DNA from: Clostridia bacterium
GTDB taxonomy: Bacteria > Bacillota > Clostridia > Oscillospirales > CAG-272
Assembly (NCBI GenBank): GCA_017395885.1
Contig: JAFQNM010000301.1
Coordinates: 1 to 8,564 of the forward strand
DNA: 8,564 nucleotides
Direction of reading: 5' to 3'
Position numbers and translations under genes: made by a program. This document shows positions 1 to 6,525 of the stretch, in pieces; position 1 is the stretch's first letter, and each line of letters begins with the position of its first letter. A model generated the notes under the pieces. That model had not been told where the DNA came from and searched no databases. It saw nothing but the letters and a program-made list of their open reading frames with translations.

Positions 1-20
1 TATTAAGAAAATCCATCCAA

Positions 21-27
21 GCGGAGG
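21..27 (+). promoter_or_regulatory. Shine-Dalgarno site of the YfhO-family gene
   Basis: The sequence GCGGAGG lies five bases before the ATG at 33. It contains a full GGAGG core and fixes this ATG as the start, even though only 32 bases of upstream sequence are visible. Those 32 bases hold no recognisable promoter, so whether the gene begins a transcript or continues one cannot be told from here. Confidence 0.8.
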
Positions 28-32
28 CCCCA

Positions 33-3000
33 ATGACTGATAATTCTCTCCCTACTGAGAATATCTCCTTTAGCAGAAAGGAAAAGCTCCGCACTCCCCT
101 CGCACCGAGAACGGGAGTTCGTGCTTTCTGGAATGATTTTATTCTCAACAAGAAATACCTGCTTATCTGCTTTGCAGTTCCCTCTCTCATTACCCTTCTT
201 ATGTACGTCTGCTTTCAGGTGTACCCCATCGGCGAGGCCAGCGTTCTCGTTCTCGACCTTAACGGTCAGTACGTTTACTTTTTTGAAGGGCTGAGGGATA
301 TTCTGCACGGTGACGGCAGCCTTCTTTACTCCTTCTCACGTGCTCTGGGCGGTGAGTTTGTCGGTATTTTTGCTTACTACCTGTCGAGCCCCTTCTCCTT
401 TATCGTTGCCCTCTTCCCAAAGGAAATGATAACAGAGGCCCTTCTTCTTATGTTCCTTCTGAAGGTGGGCTGCTGCGGCCTCACCTTCGGTATATACATT
501 GAGGCCACCAGAAAAAGAAACAGAGTAGCCACCGTTATCTTCTCAACTATGTATGCCCTTTGCGGATACGCCGTTGTTATGCAGCACAATACTATGTGGA
601 CGGACAACCTTATCCTCCTTCCCATTATTATGCTGGGTATTGAGAACCTTATCAAGTACGGCAAATACCGCATGTTTGTTATCAGCCTTGCTATGGCTGT
701 TTTCTCAAACTTCTATATCGGATACATGACCTGTATCTTTGTTGCTCTCTACTTCTTCTACTTCTACTTTGCATCATCAAAAGATGAGCGCAACCCCCGC
801 GGCGAGAAGCTCCATTTCATCAAGTCAAGTGCAAGAATGGCTCTCTATTCCATTATCACCATTGCCATCTGCTCTGCGCTTCTCATCTGCACATACTACG
901 GTCTTACCTTCGGAAAGACCACCTTCTCAAGCCCTAACATACGTCCCGATCAGAAGTTTGATTGGCTTGACCTTATTCCCAAGCTTTTCATCGGCTCATA
1001 CGATACCGTTCGCCCTGAGGGTCTGCCCTTCCTGTATTCGGGCACCCTTACCCTGATGCTTCTGCCCCTTTACTTCTTCTCCGGCCGCATCAAGGCTCGC
1101 GAAAAGATCGCTTCTGCCGTTCTTATAATCGTTTTTCTCGCCAGCTTTAACGTTTCCACGATCGACCTTTTCTGGCACGGTATGCAGCGCCCCAACTGGC
1201 TCAACTACCGCTACAGCTTTATCCTTTGCTTCTTCCTTATTCTCCTTGCCTACAAGGCTTATGAGAATATCCGCGAGATAGGCTACAGAAAGCTTATACC
1301 CGTCAGCGCCTTTCTCGTTATTATCCTTCTTATCATTCAGAAGGCTGAGTACGAAAACGTTCACGATTTCTTCACCGTCTGGCTCTCTATGGGAATCATC
1401 GCAGTTTATCTCTGCGTTATGAAGGCGGTTTCCTCACCAAAGATTCACGTTGCGAGGCCTGCAGCCATCGTTCTTGCCATTCTCGTCTGCACGGAGATGT
1501 TCGGCGGCGGTCTTCTTAATATGAATTCCCTCGGACTTGACGTGGTCTATTCCACACGAACCTCCTACAGGACCTTTGTTGATGGGCTCACCCCCTCAGT
1601 TGAGGCTGTTAAAGCGGCTGACCCCTCATTCTACAGAATGGAAAAGACCGTTCACAGAAAGACAAACGATAATTTCGCTCTCGACATAAACGGTCTTTCA
1701 AACTCCACCTCCACCCTTAATGCTCAGACTATCAAACTTCTCAACAACTACGGCCTCTCCGCTAAATCTCACTGGACCAAATACCTTGGCGGCACAGCCG
1801 TTTCCGACACTCTCTTCGGCATTAAGTACGTTATCGCCAAGCACGACGATGACAGAGATTTCAGGCTTTACAAGGAAACCCCGTACGGTGACACCGACTA
1901 CACCGTTTGGGAAAACCCTTATGCCATGTCGCTTGCAGCAGGCGTGAGCTCAACGCTTGAATCTCTCAATGTGGATGATTATTCTTCTGCCCCGGAGCTT
2001 ATGAATGCAACCGTTACGGCAATGCTTGGTTCAGATGAGACTATTGAGCTTTTCACCCCCACAAGCACCGGTGCATATGCATCCTGCGACAACGCTGTAC
2101 GCACGTCTGTTGCCGGCCATGCAAAGTATTCTCCCCAAAACGCAAATTCAGCCGCTCGCTTCACCTTCTCTATAAACGTTGAAAGCGAGGACCCCATTTT
2201 CCTTTTCATCCCTACAGATTATCCCCGTGAATGTTATCTCTATATAAACGGTCTCAAGAGCGGCTCCTGCCTCGGCAACGAAACTGACAGGATCATTGAG
2301 ATCGGATCCTATGAGATAGGAGAGACTGTTACCGTTTCATTTGAAATAATCAAGGAATGTGCTTATCTCAAGGAAAATGACCACTATTTCTACTATCTGG
2401 ATTCTCAGCTCTTTGAGGAGGTTATGCCTGCCCTCTCCGACTCCCCCTTTATGATCCACGAGTATAATGACGATTATTTTAAGGGCACCATTACCATCAG
2501 CGAGGGAGACGAGCTTGTTTACACCTCCATCCCCTACGACCAGGGCTGGAGGGTTTACTGCGACGGCGAAAGAGTTGAGTTGAAAAAGCTTCTCGGCGGC
2601 CTTATAGGCTTTGAGCTTTCTGAGGGAGAGCACGTTCTCGAGCTGAAATATAGACCAAACTGTCTCTATTTCGGCTTCTTCACCTCATGCATAGGCGGTT
2701 TTTCCTTTGCTCTTGCATGGTTTTTGACCGAGCTTCATCGCCACCGAATGCTGCAGCTGGGCGTTCCCGTATATGAGATACCCGACAGAGGTGATTGGAC
2801 CGATGAGCTCTCTCCTGTTCTCCCCGATCCTGAGGCATATGACAGCTTTGTGACGGAATCGGGTATGCAGATACCTAACTCCGTCGACCTGTTTTCTGCA
2901 AGTGCAGAAAACGATAGTTATGCAGACGCCAAATATCCTCCTGCACCCTCTGTTAATGATAACAAAAAGCCTGCAGAGGATCCCCCCTGCTCTGATAGCA

Positions 3001-3179
3001 CAAACCCTGAGCCTGTCTCCGCAGCACCTTGCAAGCCTTTATCTACAGGCATTTCCACTCCCGGATGCCACAACTGTGCAAAGGCGCTTCGCCTTCCCGA
3101 CGGAAATCTTCTTTGCACGATAAGAGGTATTGTTCCGGAGGATTACAGGTGCAAGGATCACTCATTCTCAGATAATTGA
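33..3179 (+). CDS. YfhO-family multi-pass membrane protein (putative GT-C type glycosyltransferase) with a cysteine-rich C-terminal tail
   Basis: This is a large integral membrane protein of the YfhO family. In Bacillus and Listeria, YfhO proteins act outside the membrane in adding sugars to lipoteichoic acid, using lipid-linked sugar made by a CsbB-type enzyme; that role here is by homology only. About 14 hydrophobic segments lie between residues 42 and 495. The first loop has the family motif LDLNGQYVYFF (74-84), with Asp75 as the likely catalytic acid, followed by LGGEF and YYLSSPF (105-121). Residues 496-875 form a long, probably extracellular domain with beta-rich stretches such as DQGWRVYCDG (836-845). 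A last membrane segment spans about 876-898. After it comes a cytoplasmic tail of about 150 residues, acidic and proline-rich, ending in Cys1012, Cys1015, Cys1028 and Cys1040. Family members are often about 850-900 residues, so the tail accounts for the excess. The start is set by the GGAGG at 23-27. The family call is firm; the substrate is unknown. Confidence 0.9.
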   Translation: MTDNSLPTENISFSRKEKLRTPLAPRTGVRAFWNDFILNKKYLLICFAVPSLITLLMYVCFQVYPIGEASVLVLDLNGQYVYFFEGLRDILHGDGSLLYSFSRALGGEFVGIFAYYLSSPFSFIVALFPKEMITEALLLMFLLKVGCCGLTFGIYIEATRKRNRVATVIFSTMYALCGYAVVMQHNTMWTDNLILLPIIMLGIENLIKYGKYRMFVISLAMAVFSNFYIGYMTCIFVALYFFYFYFASSKDERNPRGEKLHFIKSSARMALYSIITIAICSALLICTYYGLTFGKTTFSSPNIRPDQKFDWLDLIPKLFIGSYDTVRPEGLPFLYSGTLTLMLLPLYFFSGRIKAREKIASAVLIIVFLASFNVSTIDLFWHGMQRPNWLNYRYSFILCFFLILLAYKAYENIREIGYRKLIPVSAFLVIILLIIQKAEYENVHDFFTVWLSMGIIAVYLCVMKAVSSPKIHVARPAAIVLAILVCTEMFGGGLLNMNSLGLDVVYSTRTSYRTFVDGLTPSVEAVKAADPSFYRMEKTVHRKTNDNFALDINGLSNSTSTLNAQTIKLLNNYGLSAKSHWTKYLGGTAVSDTLFGIKYVIAKHDDDRDFRLYKETPYGDTDYTVWENPYAMSLAAGVSSTLESLNVDDYSSAPELMNATVTAMLGSDETIELFTPTSTGAYASCDNAVRTSVAGHAKYSPQNANSAARFTFSINVESEDPIFLFIPTDYPRECYLYINGLKSGSCLGNETDRIIEIGSYEIGETVTVSFEIIKECAYLKENDHYFYYLDSQLFEEVMPALSDSPFMIHEYNDDYFKGTITISEGDELVYTSIPYDQGWRVYCDGERVELKKLLGGLIGFELSEGEHVLELKYRPNCLYFGFFTSCIGGFSFALAWFLTELHRHRMLQLGVPVYEIPDRGDWTDELSPVLPDPEAYDSFVTESGMQIPNSVDLFSASAENDSYADAKYPPAPSVNDNKKPAEDPPCSDSTNPEPVSAAPCKPLSTGISTPGCHNCAKALRLPDGNLLCTIRGIVPEDYRCKDHSFSDN

Positions 3180-3201
3180 CCTCTAAATTTGACACTTGAC
3201 T

Positions 3202-3208
3202 AAAAGGA
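3202..3208 (+). promoter_or_regulatory. Shine-Dalgarno site of ruvA
   Basis: AAAAGGA lies nine bases before the ATG at 3218, in the 38-base gap after the YfhO-family gene. It supports this start, which also gives the conserved RuvA N-terminus. No hairpin terminator is visible in the gap, so read-through from the gene upstream is likely. Confidence 0.6.
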
Positions 3209-3217
3209 TTTTTAAAA

Positions 3218-3844
3218 ATGATCTACTGCCTCACAGGTGAGCTTCTTCTTTTGAACGCCACCAACATGACCGCCGTTATCGATTGCGGCGGCGTAGGATA
3301 TAAGCTTACAGTCTCGGGCAATGCAGTTACTATGCTTGCAGGCGCAGGTGAGGGCTCCAAGGTAAGAGTTTTCACCTATATGTCTGTTCGTGAGGATGCC
3401 GTTGACCTTTTCGGATTTGCAAATGAGGAGGAGCTTGATATTTTTAAGCTTCTCATATCAGTTTCCGGTGTTGGCCCCAAGGCTGCCATATCCATTCTTT
3501 CCGTAATGTCTGCTCAGGATCTTATTAACACTATCGTAGCTGAAGATGCAAAGGCTATCTCCCGTGCTCCGGGAGTGGGTGCAAAAACTGCGGCCCGCGT
3601 TGTTCTCGAGCTGCACGATAAGGTGGAAAAGAACTATTTCGTTTCTTCTTCCGCCCCCGCTCCCACAGCAAAGGGCTCAAAGGCTGCAGGAGCAAAGGCT
3701 ACCGGCCATCTTTCCGATGCACGTGATGCTCTTCTCGTTCTGGGATACACCAGAAGCGAGGTTGCAAACGCTCTTACCGGCGCCGATCCCAAGGCTGATA
3801 CAGAGGATATTATCCGTACTGCCCTTGCCAAGCTTATGAAGTAA
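3218..3844 (+). CDS. ruvA: Holliday junction branch migration complex subunit RuvA
   Basis: RuvA binds four-way DNA junctions as a tetramer or octamer, holds them in an open square, and loads the RuvB motor for branch migration in recombination and fork repair. The 208 residues match the usual length of about 200. Residues 1-62 form the OB-fold domain, starting MIYCLTGELL, with GGVGYKL at 24-30 and YMSVREDA at 54-61. Two helix-hairpin-helix DNA-binding motifs follow: GVGPKAAISILS (84-95) and PGVGAKTAARVVLEL (118-132). A flexible Ala/Pro/Lys-rich linker covers about 143-164. Domain III, which contacts RuvB, covers about 166-208 and includes ALLVLGYTRSEV (171-182). The ruvB start codon is only 27 bases downstream, the common ruvA-ruvB order. 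Nothing looks damaged or missing. Confidence 0.97.
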   Translation: MIYCLTGELLLLNATNMTAVIDCGGVGYKLTVSGNAVTMLAGAGEGSKVRVFTYMSVREDAVDLFGFANEEELDIFKLLISVSGVGPKAAISILSVMSAQDLINTIVAEDAKAISRAPGVGAKTAARVVLELHDKVEKNYFVSSSAPAPTAKGSKAAGAKATGHLSDARDALLVLGYTRSEVANALTGADPKADTEDIIRTALAKLMK

Positions 3845-3871
3845 CTATATTTTTAAAAAAGAAGAGATATA

Positions 3872-4933
3872 ATGAACGATTTTGTAAACGATTTTGATTT
3901 TGAAAACAGAATAGTGGAGACCTCCTATACGGATGAGGACAGGGACAACGAGATAACTCTGCGCCCCGATTCGTTTGACGAGTATATCGGTCAGGAAAAG
4001 GCCAAGGAGGTTCTTAAGATCTATATTGATGCGGTCAAGATGAGAGGAGACACTCTCGACCACGTGCTTCTCTACGGCCCTCCCGGACTTGGTAAGACGA
4101 CCCTTTCCGGAATCATTGCAGAGGAGCTGGGTGTTAACTTCCGAGTCACCAGCGGCCCTGCAATAGAAAAGCAGGGTGATCTTGCGGCTCTTCTCACCAA
4201 CCTTGGTGAGGGCGACGTTCTCTTTATCGATGAGATACACCGCTTAAACAGAAACATTGAGGAGATACTTTATCCCGCAATGGAGGACTTTTCTCTCGAT
4301 ATAATCATCGGCAAGGGTCCTGCTGCGAGAAGCATACGTCTCCCACTTCAGCACTTTACCCTCATAGGCGCAACAACGAGAGCAGGTCAGCTCACCACAC
4401 CGCTCAGAGACCGCTTCGGCGTTATTCTTCGTCTTGAGCTTTACACACCTGAGGAGCTTTCTCTTATCGTAAAGCGAAGCGCCGGCATTCTCGGCGTGCC
4501 TATCGACGATGACGGCGCTCTTGAGATCGCATCCCGCTCCCGCGGCACTCCCCGTATTGCAAACAGGCTTCTCAAGCGTGTGCGTGACTACGCTCAGGTC
4601 AGAGGAGACGGTGAGATAACCTTTGATATTGCCGTTGCCGCACTCAAGATGCTTGATATCGACGAGCTGGGTCTCGACAATACAGACCGCAGGCTTCTCG
4701 AAACGATGATAAAATACTACGACGGAAAGCCTGTTGGCCTTGAGACCCTTGCCGCAACCGTTGGCGAGGAGGCTATCACCATTGAGGACGTTTACGAGCC
4801 TTATCTTATGCAGTTAGGCTTTATTTCAAGAACCCCCAGAGGACGTCAGGTTACCAGACTTGCCTACGAGCATCTGGGTATTCCCTACCGCCCCGATACA
4901 CAGGAAGCGGCTCAGCTTAAGCTTGACGACTGA
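3872..4933 (+). CDS. ruvB: Holliday junction branch migration ATPase RuvB
   Basis: RuvB is the hexameric AAA+ motor that pumps DNA through the RuvA-bound Holliday junction using ATP. The 353 residues are a normal length. The Walker A motif is GPPGLGKT (69-76) and Walker B is LFIDEIH (117-123). The sensor 1 and arginine-finger region reads [10 protein letters not shown] (163-172), followed by LRDRFG (178-183). Sensor 2 is GTPRIANRL (225-233). The winged-helix DNA-binding domain covers about 271-345, including GLETLA (289-294) and FISRTPRGR (318-326). The N-terminal 25 residues are acidic and variable, as is usual in the family. The ribosome-binding site is weak (AGAAGAG-like, around 3859-3866), so translation may be coupled to ruvA, which ends 27 bases upstream. 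The gene ends with two stops in a row in frame (TGA TAA). Confidence 0.98.
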   Translation: MNDFVNDFDFENRIVETSYTDEDRDNEITLRPDSFDEYIGQEKAKEVLKIYIDAVKMRGDTLDHVLLYGPPGLGKTTLSGIIAEELGVNFRVTSGPAIEKQGDLAALLTNLGEGDVLFIDEIHRLNRNIEEILYPAMEDFSLDIIIGKGPAARSIRLPLQHFTLIGATTRAGQLTTPLRDRFGVILRLELYTPEELSLIVKRSAGILGVPIDDDGALEIASRSRGTPRIANRLLKRVRDYAQVRGDGEITFDIAVAALKMLDIDELGLDNTDRRLLETMIKYYDGKPVGLETLAATVGEEAITIEDVYEPYLMQLGFISRTPRGRQVTRLAYEHLGIPYRPDTQEAAQLKLDD

Positions 4934-4951
4934 TAATTCAATAATCATTAT
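4923..4951 (+). promoter_or_regulatory. Possible sigma-70-type promoter for the aminotransferase-kinase genes
   Basis: TTGACG (4923-4928) is a five-of-six match to a -35 box. After a 17-base spacer, CATTAT (4946-4951) is a four-of-six match to a -10 box. The -35 lies in the last codons of ruvB. The -10 half overlaps a perfect AT-only-arm inverted repeat, AATAAT-C-ATTATT (4940-4952). Transcription would begin near 4958, leaving a leader of about 20 bases with the ribosome-binding site. The -10 match is weak and the region is simple AT-rich sequence, so this is tentative. Confidence 0.25.
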
Positions 4952-4965
4952 TCTTTATTATAAAC

Positions 4966-4972
4966 GGAGGAA
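4966..4972 (+). promoter_or_regulatory. Strong Shine-Dalgarno site of the aminotransferase gene
   Basis: GGAGGAA begins at 4966, and its GGAGG core ends seven bases before the ATG at 4978. It is the best-spaced strong site in the window and contrasts with the weak sites before ruvB, the kinase and the deacylase. It settles the start codon of the aminotransferase and fits the biased codon use of that gene. Confidence 0.8.
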
Positions 4973-4977
4973 CTACC

Positions 4978-6516
4978 ATGTTTATTTCCCAGAGCCTTTC
5001 TCTTTCCGATATTCTCGGAAGAGACTACACACAGGCAATCGCACGCGCAAACGATACCCTCGGCGTTATGACATACGACGAGACTATGGCTATCGCTGAC
5101 GAAAAGATCGAATTCTATCCCGAAGCAAAGCAGCAGAAGAACGATGCTCTCCTTGAAAAGGTTGGCACCGTTATTATGGAAGGCTTTGTTAACTGTGAGA
5201 AGGGTGCAGCAACAAATGCATTTGCTTCTGCCTCCAACTCTGCCATGGCTCCCGTTACGGGCTTTGGCAACTTCCGTATCGGCGAGGACGGCAAGCTCTA
5301 CCTTATCGGCAAAAGCGAGCACTACCACACTCCCCTCGGACATCGCTTTGACGGCTACAAGCTTATCGACAACGCTCGCAAAATAGGAGTTCTCAACGCT
5401 ACACATAATAACACAAGAGGCTACATAACACGTCTCATGGAGACACGCATCACCCAGATGGCAAACGGTATCGACTGGGACGATGCTGAGGCCACAGAGG
5501 CTATGAAGAGCTCCACCGACAAGAAGGTCCTCAACCGTGTTATCAACCTTGAAACAGGCTCTCTCGCTTGTGAGGCAGGCCTTAAGATGATGCTTGCTCG
5601 CTTCTACAAGCTTGATCCCACATTCCCCGAGCCCAAGTACGCAGGAAAAACTCCCGTATTCTTCATTATGGGCGACCTTAAGGGCGGCATTGAGGCAAAC
5701 TACCACGGCACAACCGTTGTTGCTCAGACTCTCCGCGGTCTCTGGCCCGAGATCCGCGAAAAGGCTGCTCACGAGGAGCTTTATAAGGTAGTTCCCGTTT
5801 CCATCAACGATCTTGACGACTTCAAGGCTAAGATGATCGAGTACAACTCCGGCAACTATAAGACCTGCGGCTTCTGCCACGAGATCATTCTTATGAACTA
5901 CGGCGGAATCCGCCTCACCAAGGAATTCCTCCAGGGCGCTTACGCTCTCTGCAAGGAATACGATACACCTACAATGTGCGACGAGATCCAGTCCTGTATG
6001 TGGTATGACGGCGCATTCCTCTTCCGCCTCTACGGTCTTACACCTGACTTCTCCATCGTTGGTAAGGGCTTCCCCGGCGGCGAATATCCTGCCTCCAAGA
6101 TCATCACAAACGCTGATATGGATACTCTTAACCAGTTCGGCGCTCTCGTTACTAACGGTCAGGAGGAGCTTGCGGCTCTCGCCTACCTCATCACAATGAC
6201 GTTTATGAAGGCAAACGGTAAGATCGTAGCTGAGCTTGGCGCACGCTTTGACAATGGCCTTAAGGCTATCGCTGCAAAGTATTCCGATAAGATCGTATGC
6301 GCTGAGGGACTTGACCACCTTGCTGCTCTCCACTTCCACACTGTAGACGAGGCGGCTGCCTTTGCCGGCAAGATGAAGAAGGCTTGCATCGATTCCTCCG
6401 TAATGCTCTACAAGGCTAACTGCGTTCCCGCACTTCTTATGAAGCCCCCTGTGATTGCAAGCGAGGCTACTATCGATTATATCCTCAACACAATCGACAC
6501 TCTTCTTGGCGAGTAA
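4978..6516 (+). CDS. Divergent class III PLP-dependent aminotransferase-like enzyme
   Basis: The protein belongs to the class III aminotransferases, fold-type I PLP enzymes that move amino groups between amines or amino acids and aldehydes or keto acids; some relatives are racemases, mutases or phospho-lyases. Landmarks occur in the expected order: a GKLYLIG entry strand (105-111) with LGH (120-122); the cofactor-phosphate region LETGSLACEAGLK (191-203); YHG (242-244); GGIRLTKEFL (309-318); DEIQS (335-339), whose Asp335 should bind the pyridine nitrogen; and GLTPDFSIVGKGFPGGEYP (353-371), with Lys363 as the likely PLP lysine. It differs from ordinary members, which read DEVQTG.GRTG: here it is DEIQSCMWYDG. 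At 512 residues it is longer than the usual 420-460, with about 70 extra residues before the first core strand. The sequence has no signal peptide or membrane segment, so it is cytoplasmic. An FGGY kinase gene starts nine bases after its stop. The superfamily call is strong; the reaction and substrate are unknown. Confidence 0.87.
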   Translation: MFISQSLSLSDILGRDYTQAIARANDTLGVMTYDETMAIADEKIEFYPEAKQQKNDALLEKVGTVIMEGFVNCEKGAATNAFASASNSAMAPVTGFGNFRIGEDGKLYLIGKSEHYHTPLGHRFDGYKLIDNARKIGVLNATHNNTRGYITRLMETRITQMANGIDWDDAEATEAMKSSTDKKVLNRVINLETGSLACEAGLKMMLARFYKLDPTFPEPKYAGKTPVFFIMGDLKGGIEANYHGTTVVAQTLRGLWPEIREKAAHEELYKVVPVSINDLDDFKAKMIEYNSGNYKTCGFCHEIILMNYGGIRLTKEFLQGAYALCKEYDTPTMCDEIQSCMWYDGAFLFRLYGLTPDFSIVGKGFPGGEYPASKIITNADMDTLNQFGALVTNGQEELAALAYLITMTFMKANGKIVAELGARFDNGLKAIAAKYSDKIVCAEGLDHLAALHFHTVDEAAAFAGKMKKACIDSSVMLYKANCVPALLMKPPVIASEATIDYILNTIDTLLGE

Positions 6517-6525
6517 GATAAGATC

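Noticed and set aside
996..1364. A 122-codon minus-strand frame inside the YfhO-family gene.
   Set aside because: It lies entirely within a well-supported membrane protein gene, has no family motif, and is low-complexity Lys/Glu-rich sequence produced by reading membrane-segment codons backwards.
3189..3217. A perfect TTGACA (-35-like) just before ruvA.
   Set aside because: At 17-18 bases spacing the -10 position reads TTAAAA or TAAAAA and overlaps the ruvA start codon. Transcription would begin inside the coding sequence and leave out the ribosome-binding site.
3845..4240. A 131-codon minus-strand frame overlapping the start of ruvB.
   Set aside because: It overlaps the conserved RuvB Walker A and Walker B coding region and has no recognisable motif or ribosome-binding site of note.
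4940..4952. The AATAAT-C-ATTATT inverted repeat as a transcription terminator for ruvB.
   Set aside because: The arms are six A/T pairs with a one-base centre, which cannot form a stable RNA hairpin, and no uridine tract follows in the right place.
4948..6339. A 463-codon open frame on the minus strand opposite the aminotransferase gene.
   Set aside because: It is exactly codon-aligned with the sense gene and stays open because the sense gene uses no TTA, CTA or TCA codons. Its translation shows no recognisable family motif, whereas the sense protein has clear class III aminotransferase motifs.
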